From Chitinophagaceae bacterium (GTDB lineage: Bacteria > Bacteroidota > Bacteroidia > Chitinophagales > Chitinophagaceae), in the NCBI GenBank assembly GCA_017853235.1, contig JAFMJX010000053.1, positions 1-10,390 of the forward strand: 10,390 nucleotides of DNA, read 5' to 3'. Both the position numbers and the translations under genes were made by a program. Below are positions 1 to 6,350 of the stretch, piece by piece (within the stretch, counting starts at the first letter, position 1; each line of letters opens with the position of its first letter). The notes beneath the pieces are model-generated. The model had not been told where the DNA came from. It did no database searches and was given only the letters and a program-made list of their open reading frames with translations.

Positions 1-159
1 CAATTAATAATAGGGCTTATTATATTGCTCTATTTGGGTAAAAAATTAGATCACTTTTTTGATTTCAAATCCATATTTGTTTGGATTTTACCTTTTTTAT
101 ATATTTTATTCACTCTTTATAAAATTATCAAGGATACTAAGCCTGGAACAGATGTATAA
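1..159 (+). CDS. AtpZ/AtpI-family membrane protein, C-terminal part (5' end outside window)
   Basis: Frame 1 is open from the first base to a TAA at 157-159 and encodes the last 52 residues of a small membrane protein. Two hydrophobic segments are visible (about residues 2-13 and 25-42 of the fragment). They flank a GKKLDHFF motif that resembles the G-x-x-LD motif between the two helices of AtpZ/AtpI proteins. The short charged tail after the second helix (KIIKDTKPGTDV) also fits the family. AtpI/AtpZ proteins assist assembly or magnesium/calcium handling of the F-type ATP synthase and are usually encoded just upstream of atpB. The next gene, 42 bases downstream on the same strand, is another small membrane protein of the kind found in that position. 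The assignment rests on a fragment, so it is moderate. Confidence 0.65.
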   Translation, partial: QLIIGLIILLYLGKKLDHFFDFKSIFVWILPFLYILFTLYKIIKDTKPGTDV

Positions 160-201
160 AAAAATGAAATCTGTTTAAAAAAAACATTCAATTATTAAAA
201 T

Positions 202-585
202 ATGAAGTTCAAATATTTCTTACCCATTATTATTTTATTTTCTTTTATCATGGGGGGATTGGCTATGATTGAATTATTCAAAATTCAAGAGTATCGCTTA
301 CTTGCAAAAATCAAATTACCATTTTTAATGACAGTCAATGGCATGTTATTATTCATGTCAATTGTAAATTATTTAAGATTTATAAAATCAGATACGAATC
401 ATCCTAATGCCATGGTAAGGTCGGTGATGATGGGTACATTGTTAAAGTTATTGGTATTTGCAGGTTCTGCTTTAGTGTATGCAACACAAGTGAAAACCCC
501 GGTGGGTATGGTTAATTTAATGATTGCAATGGTTTTTTATATGAGTTATACTTGGTTGGAAATGAAATGGGTATTGCGCAAATAA
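202..585 (+). CDS. Small four-helix membrane protein, probably ATP-synthase-associated
   Basis: This is a 127-residue protein with four likely transmembrane helices at about residues 5-22, 38-58, 72-94 and 102-122, and few charged residues outside the loops. The start is the ATG at 202, preceded only by A/T-rich sequence, as is usual in Bacteroidota. The loop-helix part around residues 67-85 (HPNAMVRSVMMGTLLKLLVF) and the charged C-terminal end resemble the unnamed small proteins that lie between atpZ and atpB in many Bacteroidota; this is from memory, not from a search. With the AtpZ-like gene upstream, a role in ATP synthase assembly is a reasonable inference. However, atpB does not follow: the next gene is SprT-like. 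No catalytic residues are evident. The reading frame is convincing; the function is tentative. Confidence 0.75.
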   Translation: MKFKYFLPIIILFSFIMGGLAMIELFKIQEYRLLAKIKLPFLMTVNGMLLFMSIVNYLRFIKSDTNHPNAMVRSVMMGTLLKLLVFAGSALVYATQVKTPVGMVNLMIAMVFYMSYTWLEMKWVLRK

Positions 586-607
586 AAATAATTTCAAAAA
601 AGTAACC

Positions 608-1240
608 TTGTCCAAAGTAGAACACCCTTTACACGCATTAAATGCTTTTATTCCCCAAGGATCTTTTGATGCGGTGGTTTCATTAATCAATGAATATAAA
701 GTTCACCTCACTGTTACCAAAGCTAGAAAATCGGTATTAGGTGATTATCGTCATGCGAGTAGAGGGGCTCATCATAAGATTACTGTCAATGGGAATTTAA
801 ATCAATATGAATTTTTAATTACTTTATTACATGAATTAGCGCATTTATTATGTTTTGAACAATTTGGAAATAGAGTAGAGGCACATGGAAGAGAATGGAA
901 AAATATGTATGGACACTTATTACATTCTTTCATTCAATTAGATATTTTTCCTGCTGACATCAAAAAAAGTTTGCATAAAACTTTACTAAATCCAGCAGCT
1001 ACTGCTAATGGTGAAACGGATTTATTACTCGTATTGAGAAGGTATAATACCATAAAAAAAGAAGGCGTCGTTGTTTTGGCTCATTTACCAGATGGTACTC
1101 ACTTTGAGGAAGCAAAAGGTAGGGTATTTCGTAAATTAAAATTGAGAAGGAAGCGAATTGAATGTGTGGAGCTGTCTACAGGACACATCTATTTATTTAG
1201 CGCACTTACGGAAGTTAAACCACTCGAGAAAAGGGCTTAA
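608..1240 (+). CDS. SprT-like zinc-binding domain protein, TTG start
   Basis: A 210-residue cytoplasmic protein with the zinc-metalloprotease motif HELAH at residues 75-79 and a third probable ligand, H93, in AHGREWK. This is the SprT/Spartan-like arrangement HExxH...H. SprT-like domains in eukaryotic Spartan cleave DNA-protein crosslinks; the bacterial proteins are poorly characterised. The C-terminal part has only two cysteines in total (C82, C186), so the zinc ribbon seen in some SprT proteins is absent; instead there is a basic stretch around residues 171-184. The only plausible start is TTG at 608: no in-frame ATG occurs before residue 100, well past the zinc motif, and the N-terminus MSKVEHPLHAL matches what I recall of Chitinophagaceae homologues. 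It lies 22 bases after the preceding membrane protein gene and may be co-transcribed with it. A terminator follows at 1285. Confidence 0.85.
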   Translation: MSKVEHPLHALNAFIPQGSFDAVVSLINEYKVHLTVTKARKSVLGDYRHASRGAHHKITVNGNLNQYEFLITLLHELAHLLCFEQFGNRVEAHGREWKNMYGHLLHSFIQLDIFPADIKKSLHKTLLNPAATANGETDLLLVLRRYNTIKKEGVVVLAHLPDGTHFEEAKGRVFRKLKLRRKRIECVELSTGHIYLFSALTEVKPLEKRA

Positions 1241-1284
1241 GCTGGTTCAAAAATTAATGGAATCATTGTTAAGAAATTCTAAAT

Positions 1285-1322
1285 AAAAAATCCCGTCTTG
1301 ATATTTCAAGACGGGATTTTTT
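1285..1322. terminator. Bidirectional intrinsic terminator between the SprT-like gene and sucC
   Basis: A perfect inverted repeat with arms at about 1285-1301 and 1306-1322 and a four-base loop TATT. The GC-rich core is TCCCGTCTTGA pairing with TCAAGACGGGA. The outer arms are an A run on the left and a T run on the right, so a U-tract follows the stem on either strand. It lies 44 bases after the SprT-like stop and about 50 bases after the sucC stop, and so serves convergent transcripts. Confidence 0.93.
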
Positions 1323-1373
1323 AAAAATGCTTTTAATTATGATCTTTTGAAGATTATAAAAGCGCTATTTTAA

Positions 1374-2585
1374 TTATGCAACTGCTTGTTTTACCAATGC
1401 TGCTGCTTCGCTCAATTGAATTGCTGATTGAACTTTCAGGCCACTTTCATCTATTAATTTTTTAGCTTCCACTGCATTGGTTCCTTGCAAGCGAACTATG
1501 ATTGGAATTTGAATGTTTCCTAATTTATTGAAAGCTTCAATGACACCAGCAGCCACACGATCACAACGAACAATGCCACCAAAAATGTTGATTAATATTG
1601 CTTTTACATTAGGGTCTTTCATGATAATTCTAAAACCAGCTTCCACTGTTTGTGCATTTGCGGTTCCACCAACGTCTAAAAAGTTAGCAGGTTCTCCACC
1701 ACTTAATTTAATCATATCCATGGTAGCCATCGCTAATCCAGCACCATTTACCATACAACCCACATTGCCGTCAAGCTTTACGAAGTTTAAGTTGAATGCG
1801 CCTGCTTCTACTTCTGTTGGATCTTCCTCAGTCACATCACGCATAGCCAATAAATCAGGATGACGCATTAATGCGTTGTCATCTAAATTCATTTTACAAT
1901 CCACCGCAATAATTTTATCGTCACTAGTTTTGAATAAAGGATTAATCTCAAGCATGCTGCAATCCAAACCTACATAAGCATTGTATAAGTTGGTTACAAA
2001 TTTTACACAGTTTTTTAATGCATCACCACTTAATCCTAAATTAAATGCAATTTTACGAGCTTGGAATCCTTGTAAACCACCTCCAGGATGTACCCACTCT
2101 TTAAATATTTTTTCTGGTGTATGGTGTGCTACTTCTTCAATATCCATACCACCTTCGGTGCTATACATGACTACATTCATGCCTTTTGCACGATCTAATA
2201 AAATGGATAAATAAAATTCCTTTGTAGGTTGAGGTCCATCATAATATACATCTTGGGCTACTAATATTTTGCTCACTAATTTTCCGCTAGGACCGGTTTG
2301 AATAGTCACCAAAGTGCCACCTAATATATTAGTTGCAAATGTTTTAATATCATCGGCAGATTTACCAACAGCTACACCTCTTTGTTCAGTCCCAACAATT
2401 TTTCCTTTTCCACGACCACCAGCATGTATTTGCGCCTTTACTACGGCAAATTTATTGTTTGTTTCGGCAGCAATTTTTTGGTAAGCTGCAACGGCTGCTT
2501 CGGGTGTTTCAACTGCAACGCCCTCTTGAACAGGGACATTGTATTTTTTAAGCAATTCTTTTGCTTGGTATTCATGCAGATTCAT
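1374..2585 (-). CDS. sucC: Succinyl-CoA synthetase (succinate-CoA ligase), beta subunit
   Basis: This is the beta subunit of the TCA-cycle enzyme that interconverts succinyl-CoA and succinate with substrate-level phosphorylation of ADP or GDP. It works as a heteromer with SucD, which carries the phosphohistidine and CoA site. The 403-residue product begins with the typical MNLHEYQAKELLKKY. The ATP-grasp domain occupies roughly residues 2-235. It has the nucleotide loop with K50 and GGRGKGK at 56-62, and LEINPL at 212-217, where E213 and N215 match E. coli E197 and N199; D229 matches E. coli D213 (magnesium ligand). The CoA-ligase domain follows, with VNGAGLAMATMD (279-290), NFLDVGG (301-307) and NIFGGIVRCD (333-342). 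It is about 15 residues longer than E. coli SucC, mostly from insertions in the ATP-grasp part. sucD is not adjacent; separate sucC and sucD loci are common in Bacteroidota. The gene appears monocistronic. Confidence 0.98.
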   Translation of the reverse strand: MNLHEYQAKELLKKYNVPVQEGVAVETPEAAVAAYQKIAAETNNKFAVVKAQIHAGGRGKGKIVGTEQRGVAVGKSADDIKTFATNILGGTLVTIQTGPSGKLVSKILVAQDVYYDGPQPTKEFYLSILLDRAKGMNVVMYSTEGGMDIEEVAHHTPEKIFKEWVHPGGGLQGFQARKIAFNLGLSGDALKNCVKFVTNLYNAYVGLDCSMLEINPLFKTSDDKIIAVDCKMNLDDNALMRHPDLLAMRDVTEEDPTEVEAGAFNLNFVKLDGNVGCMVNGAGLAMATMDMIKLSGGEPANFLDVGGTANAQTVEAGFRIIMKDPNVKAILINIFGGIVRCDRVAAGVIEAFNKLGNIQIPIIVRLQGTNAVEAKKLIDESGLKVQSAIQLSEAAALVKQAVA

Positions 2586-2601
2586 TCTATAAAAATTTTG
2601 G

Positions 2602-2609
2602 CGAAGATA
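2602..2609 (-). promoter_or_regulatory. Possible -7 element for sucC
   Basis: Read on the minus strand this is TATCTTCG, one mismatch from the Bacteroidota -7 consensus TAnnTTTG, ending 16 bases before the sucC ATG. It would give a leader of only about 10 nt. A TTG occurs upstream, but at 24 bases the spacing is too long for a good -33 element. A second near-match with one extra T lies at 2634-2642. The assignment is tentative. Confidence 0.35.
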
Positions 2610-2645
2610 CTAGATTATAGGCATAGAATGTATCAAAAAATATAT

Positions 2646-2676
2646 TTTGTTGTTTAAACATTGAATTTTATATTTG
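2646..2676 (+). promoter_or_regulatory. Bacteroidota-type promoter for the YceI-family gene
   Basis: A -33 element TTTG at 2646-2649 is followed after 19 bases by TATATTTG at 2669-2676, an exact match to the -7 consensus TAnnTTTG. The spacing is the one described for the primary sigma factor (ABfA type) of Bacteroides and Flavobacterium. Transcription would start around 2682, leaving a leader of about 90 nt before the ATG at 2776. Confidence 0.75.
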
Positions 2677-2703
2677 CATTGTTAATATTCAATTATCAAA
2701 CCC

Positions 2704-2752
2704 AAGGAAGAGGGGGTAAAGTCATTATTTAAATGTATTTTGCTGCTTCCTT
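2704..2752 (+). promoter_or_regulatory. Possible structured leader upstream of yceI-family gene
   Basis: Within the predicted leader, AAGGAAG (2704-2710) is complementary to CTTCCTT (2746-2752). This would close a loop of 35 nt that contains a smaller CATT/AATG pairing (2723-2726 with 2732-2735). The left arm is followed by a purine run AGGGGG. It matches no riboswitch class that I can recognise, and pairings of this size can arise by chance. Confidence 0.25.
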
Positions 2753-2775
2753 TTTAAATTTTTAAAAAAAAATAT

Positions 2776-3363
2776 ATGAAAAAAATCGTTTTATCGCTTA
2801 CTGCTGTAGTTGCTTTAGCATTAGTCTCTTTTAGTCCAAAACCAAAAACTAATTTGGAGCAAAATTTTTCGGTGAGTGCAGAAAAAAGTAAAATTGACTG
2901 GGTGGGATCTAAAACTGGTGATTATCATACCGGTTATTTCCCTATTAAATCAGGTAACATTCGTGTAGATGGAGGTAAATTAGTAGGAGGAAATTTTGTA
3001 ATCAACGTAGCTGGTTTAAAAGTAACTGATGCTGCTGGGGATCGTTTACAAGGTCATTTATCTTCTGCGGACTTTTTTGATATTTCAAAATTTGGAGATG
3101 CTACTTTTAATATTACAAGTGTAAAATATGTTACTGATAATAAAGTAACAATTACAGGTGATTTAACTTTAAAAGGAATTAAAGCTCCAGTCACTTTCCC
3201 TGCTATCATTAGAAGTGCAGAAAGAAACGATAAAGAAAAAGGATTTTTTGCAGAAGCATTTTTTCCATTTGATAGAACTGTATTTGGAATCAACTATGGT
3301 ATTGGTGCAGTTGATACTGAAGTACAATTAGCAATCCATTTATATGGTACTAAATTGTTTTAG
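2776..3363 (+). CDS. YceI-family secreted protein (isoprenoid/lipid-binding-like beta-barrel)
   Basis: A 195-residue exported protein. Residues 1-20 form a Sec signal peptide (MKK, then a hydrophobic run ending around SFS). There is no cysteine, so it is not a lipoprotein and should be periplasmic or released. The mature part is a single YceI domain, a lipocalin-like barrel that in characterised members binds polyisoprenoids. Family-typical segments are visible: GHLSSADFFDISKFGDATF (93-111), GDLTLKGIKAPVTF (128-141) and FDRTVFGINYG (165-175). Length and domain coverage are normal for YceI. Its physiological ligand cannot be read from the sequence. It is transcribed alone, from the promoter at 2646-2676, and is bounded by the terminator at 3415-3452. 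It is divergent from sucC. Confidence 0.95.
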   Translation: MKKIVLSLTAVVALALVSFSPKPKTNLEQNFSVSAEKSKIDWVGSKTGDYHTGYFPIKSGNIRVDGGKLVGGNFVINVAGLKVTDAAGDRLQGHLSSADFFDISKFGDATFNITSVKYVTDNKVTITGDLTLKGIKAPVTFPAIIRSAERNDKEKGFFAEAFFPFDRTVFGINYGIGAVDTEVQLAIHLYGTKLF

Positions 3364-3414
3364 TATATCATCCAATTCTGCAATAATATTTTAAAATTAT
3401 TTGTAAGTAAATAC

Positions 3415-3452
3415 AAAAAAAGGCGTCCCGATAAAACGGGACGCCTTTTTTT
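3415..3452. terminator. Bidirectional intrinsic terminator between yceI-family gene and dinB-like gene
   Basis: A perfect inverted repeat with arms at 3415-3430 and 3437-3452 and a six-base loop ATAAAA. The core AGGCGTCCCG pairs with CGGGACGCCT, flanked by seven A on the left and seven T on the right. It lies 51 bases after the yceI stop and can work for both converging transcripts. Confidence 0.94.
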
Positions 3453-3456
3453 ATTG

Positions 3457-3500
3457 AAAAAAAACTTCTTGCTTTCTTTTTAAAGATGCAAGCAGTTTTT
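3457..3500 (-). terminator. Second, minus-strand terminator-like hairpin directly after dinB-like gene
   Basis: On the minus strand, AAAACT-x-CTTGC (from 3499 down to 3488) pairs with GCAAG-x-AGTTTT (3472 down to 3461), with one mismatch and a 15-base loop. A run of eight T in total follows into 3457. The stem overlaps the dinB-like stop codon at 3499-3501. With the symmetrical hairpin at 3415-3452, minus-strand transcripts would meet two terminators in tandem. The weaker, A/T-rich stem makes this moderate. Confidence 0.5.
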
Positions 3501-4011
3501 AAATATCATATCGTTCTTTTAAAATATGTAAATGATGTAAAGCGTGCCCAAATATAATAAAGCCTATGGCATTCACTGAAATGGGATGACCACTTGCGGT
3601 TCCTTTTGATTTCATTTGTTCTTCCGTAAAAGAACTAAATAACAAGTTGGTGGATTGTCTTACCACTCGCCATTCTTGTAGCATATCCTTCCAGTTTCTA
3701 TTGGAGGCGGGTGCATTTTTTGCATACTCGTTTTCATCAAATCCCAATAGGGCAGCTGGTTCTTTTCGAGAAATAGCTAAAGCTCGGTATGCAAAAATTC
3801 TTTCGGTATCAATGACATGCTGGAACATTTGACGTATGGTCCACTTGTCTGGAGCATATGCGTAATTTATTTTTTCCAAAGGAATGGCACTCCAGGATTC
3901 AATGATTCTTTCTTGGTATTGTTGTACTAAAATAGAATAATCTTTTCCGCTGGTATAATTGATGTAGGTTTGATAAAACGCTCCATATTCGGTGGTACTT
4001 GGTCTTGACAT
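3499..4011 (-). CDS. DinB-family protein (putative metal-dependent four-helix bundle)
   Basis: A 170-residue cytoplasmic protein of the DinB/YfiT-like four-helix-bundle superfamily. Members bind a divalent metal through three histidines and include thiol-dependent S-transferases and many uncharacterised damage-inducible proteins. Probable ligands here are H65 (in QHVIDTER) and two of the C-terminal histidines in GHALHHLHILKERY (H156 and H159/H160). The middle motif FDENEYAKNAP (91-101) is typical of the Bacteroidota subfamily. I chose the ATG at 4009-4011. A longer form starting at GTG 4059 would overlap the end of the upstream protease gene and add a low-complexity basic N-terminus. The gene begins 16 bases after the protease stop and probably shares its transcript. 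Substrate unknown. Confidence 0.9.
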   Translation of the reverse strand: MSRPSTTEYGAFYQTYINYTSGKDYSILVQQYQERIIESWSAIPLEKINYAYAPDKWTIRQMFQHVIDTERIFAYRALAISRKEPAALLGFDENEYAKNAPASNRNWKDMLQEWRVVRQSTNLLFSSFTEEQMKSKGTASGHPISVNAIGFIIFGHALHHLHILKERYDI

Positions 4012-4027
4012 AGTGGTTGGTTCGGGA

Positions 4028-5704
4028 TTATTTTTTTTTGGTTTTCTTTTTCTCAGCACTATTAGTATTTAATGGTTGAATGATTTGCGCTAAAGCTAAT
4101 GCATTTGCTGCATTCACAATACCTCCTGTTTTAGTGACTTCGGATAAGGTTTTTTGAGTATCTCTATTTGGGATTGTGTATTTAGTTTGCGGATCTTGTG
4201 GTTTCCAAGCACTATTCATCAAAATTTGTTTTACTTGGATGGCGCTTAATTGCGGATAGTAAGAGCGTATCATGGCAGCGATATGACTCACTATAGGGGA
4301 TGCCATACTTGTTCCTTGTAAATATCCGTAATTTGATTTGCCTGGAAGAGTAGAATAAATTTTATTGCCAGGGGATAATACATCCACTGTTTTTGAGCCT
4401 ATGTTACTAAAGTCGGTAAGTAAGGATCCATTTATTTTTTCATCACTACTTGCTCCAACTGTAATTACATTTTGAGCAGTATCTTTAAAAATAGTGGAGT
4501 AGGCATTGGGATAAACTGATTTGATATCTAAGTCGTAAAATTCATTCCCTGCAGAATGTACTAATAAAACGTCTTTTTGAGCTGCATATCTTATTGCACT
4601 ATCTACCCATGCTTGTTGAGGCGAATAAGATTTCCCAAAACTCATATTAATAATTTTTGCTCCATTGTCTACCGCATATCTAATGGCTAATGCCACATCC
4701 TTATCATACTCATCTCCATCTGGTACTGTTCTTATTCCCATGATAGAAATAGGGGGGTATAGATTGAAAACATTCCAACTGCTATCCGGTATACTAGCTA
4801 CTAAACCAGCTACATGGGTTCCATGTTTAGCATTTGGGCCAGTAATATCATTATTGCCATAATATTTATCTGCAAAATTTTCATATTGATCTTTGATAAT
4901 ATCTTCTCTTACAGGTTGGGGGGGAGTTCCTTTCGCATTCGCCGCTTTTTCTTTGCTTTCGATATACTCTTCCAAGTCACTTATGATTTCTGGAAACGTA
5001 CTTTCTGCTTCAATGCCTAAAATTTTAATGGTTCTCAAGTATGCCATTTTAGTATCTAATGTCACACGACCCACTGGTTGAAAATTTTCCAATTGTTGAA
5101 CAGTAAAATTGGAATCAGGTAATTCTTTTAATAAAATACCTCCCATTTTTTTTAAGGCATTGGACGCCATTTTCACATATTGCAAATTTGCAAGATCGTT
5201 TTCTGAAACTTGAATTTCATTTTCGGCTTGTTTCCAAATAAGATAGTTTCTTTTTTCTGGCGCAGAAAGTAAATTGGTGTCTATATTTTTTTGCTCGAAT
5301 TTATTTTTAAACTGGTGATAAATTCTAGTTTTTTCGTCAGCAGCTTTATTCAAATTGCGACCGTCTTTTCCACCAATAAAATTCCATCCATGCACATCAT
5401 CCACATACCCATTATGATCATCATCAATTCCATTATTAGGGATTTCTTTTTTATTAGTCCATAATAAATGATGAAATGCAATATGATTGGTATCAATGCC
5501 GCCGTCAATGACTGCAATAATTATTGGGCTTGGTTTTTGGGGTAGGGTTGCCAATAGTTGATATGCCTTGTGTAAGCTGATGCCATGTATCGTATCAGTG
5601 GCATTGTCTTTCCAATGCCAGTTTTGAAAGTTTTGCCCATATAAAATTGGAACACTTATAAAAAACAAAAAAGACAACAATGCAATTTTCAAACTTCTTC
5701 TCAT
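4028..5704 (-). CDS. Exported subtilisin-like serine protease (peptidase family S8)
   Basis: A 558-residue secreted protease. The ATG at 5702-5704 gives a clean signal peptide (MRRSLKIALLSFLFFIS..., cleavage probably near residue 23). An upstream in-frame start at 5758 would only add 18 residues before it. The S8 triad is complete: D67 in AVIDGGID, H294 in NAKHGTHVAG and S466 in GTSMASP, with the oxyanion N387 in SAGNE. D67 and H294 are 227 residues apart, against about 30 in subtilisin. The insertion begins with an acidic NGIDDDHNGYVDDVHGWNF motif (91-109), common in Bacteroidota S8 enzymes and perhaps calcium-binding. It continues with a charged, probably helical region (about 120-280). The protein ends soon after the catalytic domain in a lysine-rich tail (551-558). 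I see no type IX secretion C-terminal domain. It is the first gene of a pair with dinB. Confidence 0.95.
   Translation of the reverse strand: MRRSLKIALLSFLFFISVPILYGQNFQNWHWKDNATDTIHGISLHKAYQLLATLPQKPSPIIIAVIDGGIDTNHIAFHHLLWTNKKEIPNNGIDDDHNGYVDDVHGWNFIGGKDGRNLNKAADEKTRIYHQFKNKFEQKNIDTNLLSAPEKRNYLIWKQAENEIQVSENDLANLQYVKMASNALKKMGGILLKELPDSNFTVQQLENFQPVGRVTLDTKMAYLRTIKILGIEAESTFPEIISDLEEYIESKEKAANAKGTPPQPVREDIIKDQYENFADKYYGNNDITGPNAKHGTHVAGLVASIPDSSWNVFNLYPPISIMGIRTVPDGDEYDKDVALAIRYAVDNGAKIINMSFGKSYSPQQAWVDSAIRYAAQKDVLLVHSAGNEFYDLDIKSVYPNAYSTIFKDTAQNVITVGASSDEKINGSLLTDFSNIGSKTVDVLSPGNKIYSTLPGKSNYGYLQGTSMASPIVSHIAAMIRSYYPQLSAIQVKQILMNSAWKPQDPQTKYTIPNRDTQKTLSEVTKTGGIVNAANALALAQIIQPLNTNSAEKKKTKKK
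4031..4039 (-). repeat. Run of nine A (coding strand) at the protease stop codon
   Basis: The last three protease codons are AAA AAA AAA directly followed by TAA (4028-4030). The frame one base ahead is open from 4059 through this run into the dinB-like gene without a stop. Loss of one A by polymerase slippage, or a +1 ribosomal shift, would therefore join the two reading frames. Confidence 0.85.
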
Positions 5705-5860
5705 TTTTATAAATTTAAAATATCTTTTTTTGAGGTGGGTGGAAATGCCTATCTGCACATTACTAGTATTAATTCAATTTTCTTGATGTTACATTCATCC
5801 TTAGTTCAGTTGGTGGAATCATTTAAAACGAAGAGGCTAAAAAAATATAGTTACCATTAT
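5705..5860. other. Non-coding gap between protease and heptose adenylyltransferase genes, with a tRNA D-arm-like sequence
   Basis: This 156-base gap should hold the promoter of the protease gene (minus strand), but no clear TAnnTTTG is seen on that strand. At 5802-5819 the plus strand reads TAGTTCAGTTGGTGGAAT. This fits the conserved tRNA positions 8-25: T8, A9, stem GTTC/GAAT, and loop AGTTGGTG with the invariant GG. The bases before and after do not fold into an acceptor, anticodon or T arm, so no functional tRNA is present. It may be a relic or chance. No terminator hairpin for the adenylyltransferase gene is evident. Confidence 0.4.
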
Positions 5861-6349
5861 TTAAAGTTTCATTTTTTCTATCAATCCTGTGGTGGAAAAT
5901 CCTTCTACTATGGGATTGATAATTACTTTGCCTCCATGAGCTATTACTTCTTTAGCACCTACAATTGTTTCAATTGTGTAGTCGCCGCCTTTCACTAAAA
6001 CATCCGGAAATAATGTTGTGATTAATTCATGAGGAGTATCTTCTTCAAATACAACTATCATATCCACCAATACTAAATTGGCTAATACAATGGCTCTGCT
6101 TTGAGTATTGTTAATGGGTCGAGTAGGACCTTTTAGGCGTTTTACACTAGCATCACTATTTAAACCTACCACTAAAAAATCTGCTTCTTTTGCAGTTTGT
6201 GCTAATGAATATAAATGACCTGGATGTAAAATATCAAAGCAGCCGTTCGTGAAAGCAAAGGTTTTGCCTAATGTTTTCCAACCAGCAATAACAGTAAGTG
6301 CTTCTTTTACTGTCATAATTTTTTTTTCAATGGATGTGACTGCTCTCAT
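5861..6349 (-). CDS. rfaE2: Stand-alone D-glycero-beta-D-manno-heptose 1-phosphate adenylyltransferase-type enzyme (RfaE2/HldE C-terminal domain)
   Basis: A 162-residue cytoplasmic nucleotidyltransferase of the cytidylyltransferase-like superfamily. The nucleotide site motifs are TNGCFDILHPGH (34-45, with the HxGH signature at 42-45), GLNSDASVKRLKGPTRPIN (62-80), KGGDYT (120-125) and STTGLIEK (152-159). In HldE/RfaE this domain transfers AMP to heptose 1-phosphate in ADP-heptose synthesis for lipopolysaccharide core. Here it stands alone, without the sugar-kinase domain; this split form occurs in many bacteria. The ATG at 6347-6349 comes one base after the stop of the upstream membrane protein gene, implying translational coupling. 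It also gives the N-terminal helix expected in the family, so I prefer it to M12. Other kinase or isomerase genes of the heptose pathway are not in the window, and related enzymes with other sugar or glycerol phosphate substrates cannot be excluded. Confidence 0.88.
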   Translation of the reverse strand: MRAVTSIEKKIMTVKEALTVIAGWKTLGKTFAFTNGCFDILHPGHLYSLAQTAKEADFLVVGLNSDASVKRLKGPTRPINNTQSRAIVLANLVLVDMIVVFEEDTPHELITTLFPDVLVKGGDYTIETIVGAKEVIAHGGKVIINPIVEGFSTTGLIEKMKL

Positions 6350-6350
6350 A

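Noticed and set aside
1513..2657. Open frames on the plus strand opposite sucC (1513-1863, 1981-2214, 2382-2657)
   Set aside because: They lie fully or mostly antisense to a strongly conserved gene, have low-complexity translations and no recognisable motifs. They are coding shadows.
1285..3452. The two GC-rich palindromes (1285-1322 and 3415-3452) as repeats or mobile-element ends
   Set aside because: Their core sequences differ, there is no transposase or target duplication, and each sits between convergent genes with A/T tracts on both sides, which is what bidirectional terminators look like.
4012..4059. Extended DinB N-terminus from GTG 4059
   Set aside because: The added residues are translated from the lysine-codon tail of the protease gene in another frame. 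The ATG at 4011 gives the normal family length.
5735..5998. Plus-strand frame of 87 codons spanning the gap and the end of the adenylyltransferase gene
   Set aside because: Its second half is antisense to rfaE2, and its middle (SSLVQLVESF) is the kind of peptide produced by translating tRNA-like sequence. No promoter or family match is seen.
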